Shown: positions 11,800 to 22,700 of the stretch, one piece after another
Layout of the letters: every line of letters begins with the position of its first letter
Position numbering within the stretch: position 1 is the first letter of the stretch
Source: Triplophysa rosa
Taxonomy: Eukaryota > Chordata > Actinopteri > Cypriniformes > Nemacheilidae
Direction: 5' to 3'
Length of the DNA stretch: 64,000 bases
Assembly (NCBI RefSeq): GCF_024868665.1
Contig: NC_079904.1
Coordinates: 23,833,700-23,897,699, forward strand
Made by a program: the position numbers and the translations under genes
The notes under the pieces: generated by a model
The model's database searches: none
Seen by the model: only the letters and a program-made list of their open reading frames with translations
What the model was told of the DNA's origin: nothing

Positions 11800-13600
11800 C
11801 ACAATAACACACTGAGAGTGATGAAATATCATCTCTAAAGGATGATCTGAACAATGAATGAAAACACCATCTGTGTTTCTAATCAATATAAATCAATATA
11901 ATCCTCTGACTTCTGACATCTAAAAAAACTTGTAGCTTGTGCTTAAAGAGAAACTGAATAGTGACTCTGAATAGTTATAAATTATAAATAGGTATTTTTT
12001 TAAATCATTTTTTGCAGTAACACAGCAGCCCACTTTTTGAGATAACCTGAGTCTACTCTATATAAAAAAATATATTGCCGTAAAGTAATTACAGATGATA
12101 GAAGATATATAGACAGTTGAGGTACTTTTTAAAATGCTCTGGTGTGTTTCTTTTCTTTCCCTTTTCACTTTGCAGCTCCTGAATTCATTATTTGGTTATT
12201 TTAGCACTGTATATAGTTATAACAAAAACAGAATAGATAACAAAAACATTAGATATTTTAGTTCATAGCAGGCAAATTGGGACGCAGCAACTCAGAGACA
12301 GCAAACTGTTGTTCTACCATCAGAAAAACCACAACGCTAACTAATAACAACTAAGTTATTAGTATAAAATAGAAATATTATTGATTTTTTATTATATTTG
12401 GTTTGCACATACCAAGAAAGAACAAACCACTATCATCAAAGCAAATAACATGACATGAACCTTATAGATTCTTTCAATTGCTGTAAATATTTTATCTACT
12501 AAGTTTTGAGATGAACAACATGTCACATGTTTTCAGGTCTCAGTGTAATAACACATCTGCTCTGTGATTGGCTGTCTGGCAGGCTGTTTTATTGGACGTG
12601 GGGGTGATGACATCAGCAGGTTAATGATGAGTGATGGGGAACTGAACCAATAGCATGTGTTCAATTAAGAGTAGAACAGACAGAAAATGGGACAATAATC
12701 TAACTATTATTTATTTAAACCCCCACACTGGACCTTTAAAGAGACAAAATCAGTTTAATTTTAGAGGTTTGCTGGATGTTTTTACAGACCATGTGGTGGC
12801 AAATTTGTATTAGTTAAACTAATAGAGTGGACTGACAAGATTTTAAAATGTGGAACTGTTTTCACTTTACAAAGCAGGCTTATGATCGCTGCCCAGATTC
12901 AAATGCACCTACACACAGGCTGCTTTTCACAAACTCAGATCTTAAAGTCGGCATGAAATTAAAAATGATCATTCTAATTGTTTTACACAGTGGTGAAGTG
13001 TTTATTATAAATTATTTATTCGCGCACATCAGTATTTTTTAAAAATTCATGTGCACTGTAATCTATTTAAAACATTAAGCTCCTCCCCCTCTGGAAACGA
13101 CCTCTCTTCACTTCTGGTCACGAGGAATGGTGCGAGGGCGGGGCTTCAATGCCTGACAGATTGCAAACTGGCGTTCAAATCTTTCGCCTTTTAACGATCC
13201 AATCAGTTGTCGGTGAATGTAATCAAGTCCCCTCCTACATTTTTTCCTCATTTCAGAAGTCGTTTCACTCGGGCGTCACGATACGGAAAAAAAGACAATC
13301 GCTACTTCGGTTTCATGCCAACTTTAAATTGGCAGTCCGTAGGATTGGCCTATTTGTCGCCATCTCAGTTTGAAATTGCTACTGCAAGTGATGTGCGGAG
13401 GTATTTTCTTTAATTGAGTTGTGATTCGGCACTGCTCAACTGCGCGGATGATTCTGATGTTTTGAGTCGTGTCACGTGTGGCCTGTGACATGTGACAGTG
13501 CAGCGGTGAGAATCTTCACTGTACATCAGTAGCGCATAATAAACACAGATAACATGGCAGATGATATAACACGAAACAAATAAGAACATAAACAGACACA
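11800..13600. other. Gene-free stretch
   Basis: No coding exon is recognisable. Bases 12585-12680 resemble 10630-10735 (a shared block around GATGAC and GGGGAACTGAACCAATAGC), so a short direct repeat flanks the TRIM relic. The rest holds only short shadow frames. Confidence 0.45.
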
Positions 13601-13610
13601 AATAGCGCAA

Positions 13611-13815
13611 ATGGAGGCTGTGTTGAAGTGTTTTGATATTATTTTGGGTGCTGGGTCACCCAAAATCCATACCTGCCAACACTGCCGTTTTGGCCGAGAG
13701 GCTCCCGTTTTGTTATTTCTCATGGAAACTCCCGTAACGCGAACCGGACAGAAGATCCCCGAACGCGGGTCTCAATTGCTGACAGGTACGGTCATATATC
13801 ATTATACACCATACA
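13611..13815 (+). repeat. Dispersed repeat, copy 1
   Basis: This begins with AATGGAGGCTGTGTTGAAG and ends near TGCTGACAGGTACGG. It matches 15008-15182 in the same orientation over most of its length. The central part, with CTCCCGTTTTG and CATGGAAACTC, is the best conserved. No protein is encoded. Confidence 0.6.
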
Positions 13816-13941
13816 AATATATATACCTGTATATATAGTTATTTTAAATTATTCGATTTTTGTGCTTAAGCTTCACATGTATAATTATTGACCTTTTGTA
13901 AACCTCTAATATACCATTACTGTGATGACACAAAACAAACA

Positions 13942-14101
13942 AAGAGTTTATTTCCAAAATGAGATCATTTCATTTTTTCTTGTGTATTCCAATTCATAAT
14001 CAAACTGCAGTTGGTTTGTTTTGATTTAAGTCATAATAACTAAATAACCAACTAACACAAATCATAACATAAAAACATGATTTTGGAACCAAACTCTTCA
14101 A
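13942..14101. repeat. Short inverted-repeat element (GAAGAGTTTGGTTCCAAAAT family)
   Basis: The right terminus TTTTGGAACCAAACTCTTC is the inverted match of the left AAGAGTTTATTTCCAAAATG. The same element occurs at 43815-43979, and a fragment lies near 17442-17530 (AAACTGCAGTTGG, TTGTTTTGAT). It is a non-autonomous MITE-like repeat. Confidence 0.7.
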
Positions 14102-14754
14102 GTAGTTTCAACTTCTGTATTTTGATGTATTTAGTCTGTGCTTAAATGATTGTTCTCACTTAAAGGGGCAATGAATTAAGATCTCAATTTTAACCCAAGC
14201 TTTTGTTATATAAGAGGGAATCATATTCAAGTGAACATCCTGTAAGTGTCAGAACTGAAAACACCCTTGTTACTGAGATTACAGCGGTTATTGACACCAG
14301 GTTCAGCGAACGCCTATAGGTTGAACACCGCCTCCACAGAAGAAAATCAACTACTCTAGCCCCGCCCACTGGTTTGTGCATGACAGTACTGAAGTAACAA
14401 GTTGCGCAGAACCAGATAGAGCGAGCAAGCAATAAACATGCTGTTAAAGATCGCAAAATATTGTGCAGTCAGTGCCTGGTTGTGGAAGAACACAGTCGCT
14501 GCATAACCTTCATTCGGATTCCGACATATTTAGTTTATTTTTAAAGACGTTCCAGCTCACGTGGGTAAAACATTACCGCGGATTCCTTTGTGAAGAGGTC
14601 AACGATGGATTTGCGGAGAGACTAAAATTAAAAAGCAGCGCTGTGCCGTCAATATTGGATCCGATAGGAATGGCGCAGCGATATTATGCGAGTACAACAG
14701 ATTTCTACTATGCGTCACTATTGCTTTGTTGCAGATCGCTTGATATGCCCTGAG

Positions 14755-15355
14755 CCCTATTCGCACAGGATTAGTATTACCTGGGGACCTCTAGTCATTT
14801 GTAATAGTTGCAGAGGTTGTCTGTGATCTTAGTCCCGTGCGAATCGGCCATGTCTTTAATTTGTAAAGTAAAAATTCCCCCACAAATGACCTACCATATT
14901 TTGACTAACACCGAGGTCCTGTGATAATATTAGTGCGAATCTGCATCTCTGTGATTTGGCAGGCTCATATATCATTTTTCAAGGTTTTATGCACAGTTTG
15001 CAAACAATGGAGGCTGTTTTGAAGTGTTTTGGTATAATTCCATAAATTACCGGGAGCTCCCGTTTGTTTATCATGGAAACTCTCGTAACATTTGAGATTT
15101 GCTATCGCGGTGATCTTATGTCTGGTTCGCAATCACGGGGCTCAAATGCTGACAGGTACGGCTATCATTAAACACCATACAGGCTATACAAACTATGCGC
15201 AAAGCCTTGCCATCACATCCAGGACATAAATTAGTAAATTTGAGTAAAATCATCCCGTGCGAATGCGCCACATGAAATACTGATATGGGGAAGTAATTTA
15301 TAAATCACACAAGGTCCCCAGATAATCCAAATCCTGTGCGAATAGGTCGAATGTG
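14755..15355. mobile_element. Inverted-repeat element with about 37-bp termini
   Basis: The left end starts CCTATTCGCACAGGATT and continues to CTGGGGACCT. The right end carries the inverted match AGGTCCCCAG through AATCCTGTGCGAATAGG. Related GTGCGAAT words recur inside. A second dispersed repeat copy (15008-15182) lies within it. No transposase is visible, so it is non-autonomous. I cannot assign a superfamily. Confidence 0.7.
15008..15182 (+). repeat. Dispersed repeat, copy 2
   Basis: This matches 13611-13815 in the same orientation, from AATGGAGGCTG to TGCTGACAGGTACGG, and lies inside the inverted-repeat element at 14755-15355. Confidence 0.6.
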
Positions 15356-15878
15356 CAACCTAACGTTACGTCTCTAACCAAATTCACAGAAGGCTCCAAG
15401 TAAGTTTACTACGCAAACTGCCATCCAATCATAGCAGTGGGCGTTTACTTCCAAGCCTTCATGGCGGCCCACCCATTCAAACCGATCGTTTGTCGAGCCG
15501 GCCTCAAAACCCAGGTAGAAAATGGCCTATTGCTGATGTTTTTGAATGTAAAAACCACGCGGACGTCATAAGTAGACCTCATACAACAGTATAAAACAAT
15601 AAACAAGCCCAGTTCATCATACCTTTAACCTTACATCATTCTGAAATTAAAAGCTATTTTTCATGAAACAGATCTTTTACTCTGTTTAAAAGATATTTTG
15701 ATGTCTGTAAATTGCTCTTACCGTGCATGTGCGGCAGCTGAATCTGAGCAGACATGTTACTGAATGTTTCAAACTTCTTGCCAGATTAATCTAGTTTTAG
15801 AAAAGCTTGACACTATCAAGTTGTTTACAAATATGGCGACTTTTAAAAAGCACACAAAACAAGGTTGATTTCGAATGA

Positions 15879-15884
15879 TTTATT
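15879..15884 (-). terminator. Possible polyadenylation signal of the actin-fusion gene
   Basis: The - strand reads AATAAA about 910 bases after the stop codon at 16795. The intervening 15.9-16.8 kb has no recognisable repeat and would be the 3' UTR. There is no direct evidence for the cleavage site. Confidence 0.3.
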
Positions 15885-16794
15885 GTAAAAAGGTCAGGAC
15901 AGTTTAACAGACACTGATGCTGGAGATCACGGGGCATTAAAGACAAATCCACCTGAACCAATGAAAAACTAAAGATTCAGCGATTAACAAACAGACCAAA
16001 CCTTCAACAGTCTGTGCAGTCACACACATGCAGAAATAAACACAGACATGCACACCAAACGCATATAAAGTGCATTTACAAATCTTTCGTCCGGCACACA
16101 CCGAAGGGTTTATTATACTGTAGAGGTCTGTGAGAATGACTGAGATCAAAACCTGCAGGATACACAATCTCAATCCATGTTTATCCATCCATACGCACTT
16201 CAAAACCATTCCTTCAGACACTAAAGACTAAAGCAAAACCACCGTGAAAATACAAACTTATTCCAAGTATGACACTCGTGCAAATAAACCCAATTCCACT
16301 CAAAACACACAAGACTCAAAACCAGCTGAGGGAAAGATGAGAAATTGCAGCTATGTAGGAGAACAGGATCTCTGGCAGGTAAATGAGTTCAGACTTCAGC
16401 TCAGAAATGAATGTAAAGATTCAATCTGTAGATGACTGTGGCACATTACTTTAAAAGATTCACAACGGACTCCATCCATTCACACGTTTGACACGAGTCC
16501 TGCATCCACAAACCACACAGAGAATTGATCATCACATACATATAAAACTTTTAGATAACATTTTGAATAGATATATATAATAGAGTAAAAAATATCTGAT
16601 TGATACAACCAGTGTTATTAACCACTTTTAGTGTTGGTTAAGGACAAAAATCATCAAACAAGCTTAAAACACGGCTGATGCGTTGCATTACGGTCACATG
16701 ATTCAGAATTCACCAGGCTGTTATTCATCTACATAAATAACTCTTTTCAATAAGACCGCGTTGAATGACAAAACTGCATTAAAATGAGTAAACC

Positions 16795-19700
16795 TCAGAA
16801 ACATTTCCTGAACACAATCTGTGGACCAAACTCTTCATATTCATCAGAGCTGATCCAGGCGCTGGAGAACACGGGCAGATTGGCCAACACGGCTCCTCCA
16901 CACCACACTGAGAAGTCTCGATCGCTTGGACTCGTGACTCTCACAGACTCCATCAGATCTGCTGGAACCATGTGTCTGATCTCCATCTGCAGACGCTCGG
17001 GGAGTCCGGCCAACAGCGTATTACCACCTCACAACAGACATGACAACACACAAACTCAGACATGTGCACCCATAGACAAACTATTAACCCTTCAACAGAA
17101 CTATTAACAATCCCAATAAATGAAGAGTTCATCATTTGCGAAAACTGAAAATACTTTTTATTAACCTTCATAAATCATGTTTTATTGTGTTAAACTGGAT
17201 TTATACTCGAGCGTCAAACCTACGCAGAGCTGCATACCCCACGCCGTAGCCTGACGCGCACCTCAAGCGCTGGGATTGGTCCGTTTCAACCCCTCCCTCA
17301 GGTCAAAAAACTCTGCGATAGAGTCATGTTTACTCAAACGCATTGCCGAATGAATTATCCAAGTAAAATATTTGTGCTTCTGTATTAAACAACTCAAATC
17401 TGCAAGAAAAGTCACCGTTTACTTGCCGCCATCACTGCTAATAGTTAAATCAAACTGCAGTTGGGTTGTTTTGATAGAGATTAATAGGAACGCACAATGA
17501 AAAAGTCAAAAATCATGTTTTTTTTAAAGACAGTTACACGTTTCTTCTTCATATATTAAAAGGATGCACACAAAAATGAAAAAATTGTCATTTACTCGCC
17601 CTCAGATTGTTTCAAACCTGTAGAAATGTCTTTTTTTGGCTGAACTCAAAGGAATATATTTGGAAAAATGTCAGTTACCAAACGAATCTCATCCCCATTG
17701 ACTCCCATAGTAGAGAAAATAAAGTAAATGGGGGATGAGATCCGTTTGGTTACTGACATTCTACCAAATATCTTCCTTTGAGTTCAGCCAAACAAAGAAA
17801 TGACAGAATTTTCTCATTTTAGGGTGAACTGTCCCTTTAACATTTTATTACATAATCCTATGAAATGCAATGCTGATGAAAAGTATTTATACAGATAGTA
17901 TCACTTGTTTTTTTTTAAAAGATTTCCCATAATACCATGTATTGAATATATTTATTTATATTAAACGTCTTTCACAATGTGTTTGTGTCAAAAGCCCCTC
18001 CGAGATAAACAGCATGTTCACAATAACAGCACGGACTGATTTAATCAACTCTGTTACTGTGAATATGGGCACTAAAAAGCATCAACACTTCACTCATCCA
18101 AACACCAAAACAGCTTCAATATATCCACAGCAGACTCGTTTGATTCATACCTGACAAAACCATGTTTCCCAAAAAACTCCTCCGCAGGTCAACGTCAGAC
18201 TGGAGAATGGATTTAAAAACGCTCTCATGCATCCCATAATGATCTCGTCCAATCAGCTCTGGCTTGAACAGGACCTCTGGTGCCCTGTGTATGACAGTGA
18301 TATAAAGAGAGACTTTTGTCATCTAGGTTTCACTTCACCTGCATATTCAGCAGCGTTTTCATTATAAAATCCAAATCTGAAGAGAATTTAGAGGAAATGT
18401 GTCTCCTAATGTTTTCCAATCGGTGTCATTTTATTGCACTCTCATCGCTCTCATCCGCAGGTCTGTTTTTCTCTCTTCACTTAGACCTCATTACCATTTT
18501 GATTTCTGTGAAAAGTAGGCAAGCCAAGATTCTCATGTATGTTCTGAGCACAGACCGTATCAAATATCATCAGCGCGATGAGCTAAAATGACAGAAACCA
18601 TCTTTGGATAAAGCATATTTGCAGTGCGATTGGATTTTTTGGTTTGCCGTGATTCCATTCGTTTCTATGGAGAGGGCGAGACTGATGACCTATACCGCAG
18701 TCAGCCACTAGGGGGGCGATCAAATTGCTTTAGCCTTGAAAACCTCAAACAAAGAATTGTTCTACTGCCCAGACAACATCTGCAAGATGTCTGCTAAAGA
18801 TCTGGAAAACGTCTTCGAGCAATTTACCATACGTTCTAAATCACAAACGTCTTAGACATCTTCTAGACGTCTATATGACATCTGACAGCAGACGTCTCCG
18901 AGACGTATTGCAGATGAGCAAACTATTAAAAAAAAACACGCCTTGCAGATGTAAACGCAGACATCAACTAGACGTCTGCCAGATGTATGTGTGCTATAAG
19001 GTGCTAATATCTGAAGATCGTCTCATCACCTGAAGCGTTCTGTGCAGAGCGAGACAATCTGTCCATCAGGTAGCGTGTATTGGACCTCCGAGGACGCCGT
19101 ACCTCTCTTCCGGATCTCGGATTCATAATCCAGTGCCACACAACAACATTTCTCTTTCATCTCCCGCACGATCTCCAGCTCTGCAGACGTCTGCATACAG
19201 ACACCCTGTTCCAGGAGAAGCTATAACACACAAACACACACTTCAGTCTCAAACATTTACAGACACAAGTCCTCCTCATGGACATTTTCTGTATTATGAC
19301 CAGTGTGACTGCTTGGCAAACAAACACACAGATATGTCTGTGTCAATATTAGACTCAATAGCGGTTACAGTGTTCGAGGGAATCAGACGGTTGCGTCAGC
19401 TGTATGGATCTCATTGCGGTTATGGTGCATGTGTGACGTCATCACCTTCTGCAGCTGCAGCGTGACGTCAGCTCCGGCCAGACTGAAGCGCTGGACAGCG
19501 TGAGGCAGACAGTAACCATCAAACACTGGAACACTGTGACTGACACCATCACCAGAGTCCAGAACCACACCTGAACACACACAAACACCCACAAAATACA
19601 CATCAAAATCAGCAGTACACGAAACAAACATGAATTTATTACTAAACATCTACTTAAGAATATTTACATATTTGTAGTAATAAAGTATAATCAAGATACT

Positions 19701-22700
19701 TTTATTGGACAAGTAAGAGATAATCCACAGCTAGCCGTGCATTAAAGGATTTAAATGCACGATGCGTTTGCCTCCGAAGCTGTGGATTATCCCGCTTACA
19801 CCATGGTCTCTTGCCAAGTTAAAGCTGTTATTGATGTTTAGTGTTTTTGATCAGACAGGTGACATTTTCCTCAGTTAATTTCAAACATTGATCAAACTGA
19901 CTGGAACTACCCGTGCATTAAGCAGTTTTAATGCACACCTTCCAGCCAATCAGAATCAAGTATTCAAACAGACTATGGTATGATTAGTCTTGTTTTATGA
20001 AAGAACATATAATTAAGTTTGTTTAAAACAAGCGGGGTGAGAAAAATTACAATTTAGTTTTACTTTTGATAAAGTACCTAATTCAAGTTTATTTTTCACC
20101 TCATGGCAGAATTTCTGCTTGTTTTAAACAAACGTAATTCCTATATTTTCTTTCATTATACAGAACTAAATATCTTCGGTCACTTTCCTTGTCTCGTTTT
20201 CTAGTACAAATATCAAAAACCTCTTAAAGCAAGATACATTAACCCGACAAGTAAGAAATATTTAGTAAGAAAGTGTTTTTTGCTGTGTAGGATCTCCATC
20301 ATACGTCAAGTTTGAACTCGTAACTAAAAACCACTGTTCAGGTGAGAAGCAAGCAAACAAACAAACACTGAAAATCAAACATTTTTCAGCTTCACTGCTA
20401 ATACAGAACATTAGAATCTTCCTGCAAGTACACATGGGACACAAGATGTGGCTTTTTACAAACAAAATATCAAGGGCTTTTCAGTCTTCAAGACAAATCT
20501 TTTATATTATTTAGACAACTCCGATAAATACAACTGAGAAAATGAAACCAGACATTGACGACAGGGATAAAATGCTGCATGTGTCAGTGACCATCTGAAC
20601 AAACTAATAAAATCATTTTTGAGCGGAACCTGAGAGATAAACCATTGTGAAAAATATCCCGGATGGGTCTGACCTGTGGTTCGTCCTGAGGCGTAAAGCG
20701 CCAGAACGGCCTGCATGGCCACAAATGTGAGCGGGACGTTAAAGGTTTCAAACATCAGTTCTATCATCCGCTGACGGTTCTCCAGAGGATTCATGGCCGC
20801 CTCCGTCAACATCACCGGATGATCCCGAGGATCCACAGAGAGCTGCTGGAACGCATGATGCCAGATCTACAAACAAACAAAGAAATGATCCAAAAAAATC
20901 GCTTTACACCTTCCTCTGTCCAGAACATCAAACCAACACACAGAATGATCACGCTGGAGCAGTAAAATAAAAAACATTTTTTTCTTTGACCGATAGATTG
21001 TATAACACAAAGCTAGTCATGCGAGCTCACAAAATAAGGTCAACTTAGATTTCATGTGGACTTTAATTCGTGTAGAAGAGACACTTTCAGAAAGTTATCG
21101 AGATCAACCACACACAACTCACCATCTCCATCTCATCCCAGTTGCGTACGATGCCGTTTCTTATGGGATGTTTGAGGGTCAGAACTCCTCTCATGTGCCG
21201 AGCATCATGACCCACATACACATCTCTGTCCACACCTCCACTCATCACCTCCTGCGATTTAAAAAAAACAGCCAACATCAGCATCACAACTCATCATGTG
21301 ACACTGGAGACTGTACGGAGGTGAAAGGTCAAACCTCATATTTTGGATGACCAATAACAGTAGGGAACACAATAGTGGGAAGGTCCTGGTCTGCAAATCC
21401 TGCCTTCATCAAACCAGAGCCCGTGTCCAGCACAATGGGCGTCTTATAGTCCAGCTGATAAAGAGACATGTAAAAACATGTTTAAAGACTTGTACATCAA
21501 TTCCTCCTGGTCAACACAAACTCAATGAGTTAAAGGGTTCCAGACTTTCGTGAGCCATCTTCTAAGATAATATCCTGAGTTTACAACAAAAACAGCCTCA
21601 GATGTTAGTAGGCTGCTAGGATTTGAACAAATCGCCAGCTTGAATAAAAGATGCTTTCCATGAAGGATCAATGCAGAAGCATCATCTGTCCTCATCCATC
21701 AAAACCGACGCTCGCTGGCATTGGAAACATTCAAGTTGAATGTAGAAATCTCTAGTCCTCACCGGTCTATTAGACGTGATCAGCTGCGGCTGGTCCAGCA
21801 GAGATCCAAACACGGCTCTTGTGGAGCCACCTCCATCATAAACTCCACGTTCATTCCGCTCACGGCCCGACATCTGCCCCGTCTCCTCCCATTCTGCTTT
21901 AACACTTTCCTCATGCTGCGGTTCTGCTGTGTTTGCTATGACTGTAGAGATGTTCTCTTGGGTTTCAGAATGTCCGTCGTGTCGGTATGATTGGACGAGA
22001 GTGTTGTTGTTATTGTTTTGCATATGAAGTCCTCGTAGACATCTTGTGATCTCGCCGGGAGTTTGGGTGAGGTTGATTGACTCGGAGATGGATTCAGAAT
22101 GCTTTTGTGTTTGTGCGTCATAAAAGACACGTTTTGGTGCAGGTACCAGCGCTCCACCAGGATCAAAAGCACCATTCTCTGGATTGGTCTGCTGCGTCTC
22201 CGCTGGACAGGAAGATATTTCATCCATCAGAGGATTTGATGACCGCTCCGGGTGGACCGAAGCTGGAGAGTCTGTGCTGGAAAATCGCGACAAATCACTC
22301 GTATCTGACTCCTCGTGACGAGACCGGACATCTTGATCAATTTCAGACAGAGATGTAGAATCTGGAGAAGCAGGAGAACTCAAACTTGACTGAGATTTGT
22401 TTGCGACTTCTGTACACTCCTGTTTTTCATCTTGAGGTGATGGACTGGTGTTCATCTTTGTAAGATGAGATGTGTCGGTATGTTGCAGTTTCTCTTCGGT
22501 GTCTGAACTCCACAGATCTTTCTTCATAGAGTTCTTCATGATGGAACACCTCACAACTCTCTTCTTTACTCGCTCTTTTCGCAGACTTCTTTCCATTTTC
22601 TCGACGACCCACCTCTCGTCCTCCAGGTGTGCCAGAAACATCCGGCGCTCTCTGCAGGAGCTACGTGTCGTGACGTGAGATCGAGCTAAAGGTTCGGACT

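Larger units (their letters stand above)
16795..21454 (-). other. Actin-domain exons (16-22) of the fusion gene
   Basis: Seven exons encode 374 residues that align with beta-actin residues 2-375 without net gain or loss. Visible actin signatures are the phosphate loop DTGSG (position 11-15), Lys18 in MKAGFA, Gln137 in [22 protein letters not shown] with Asp154, His161, and the KCF C-terminus. Changes from actin include His73 to Asn (HPIRNGI), Met47 to Gly in the DNase-binding loop (Met44 kept), and replacement of the free acidic N-terminus by the fusion linker. The introns after positions 41 and 84 and within codon 150 are at places used by vertebrate actin genes. Identity as an actin-family domain is certain; whether it polymerises is unknown. 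Confidence 0.93.

Noticed and set aside
19133..19465. 110-codon + strand frame
   Set aside because: It is antisense to actin-domain exons 19 and 20 of the fusion gene.
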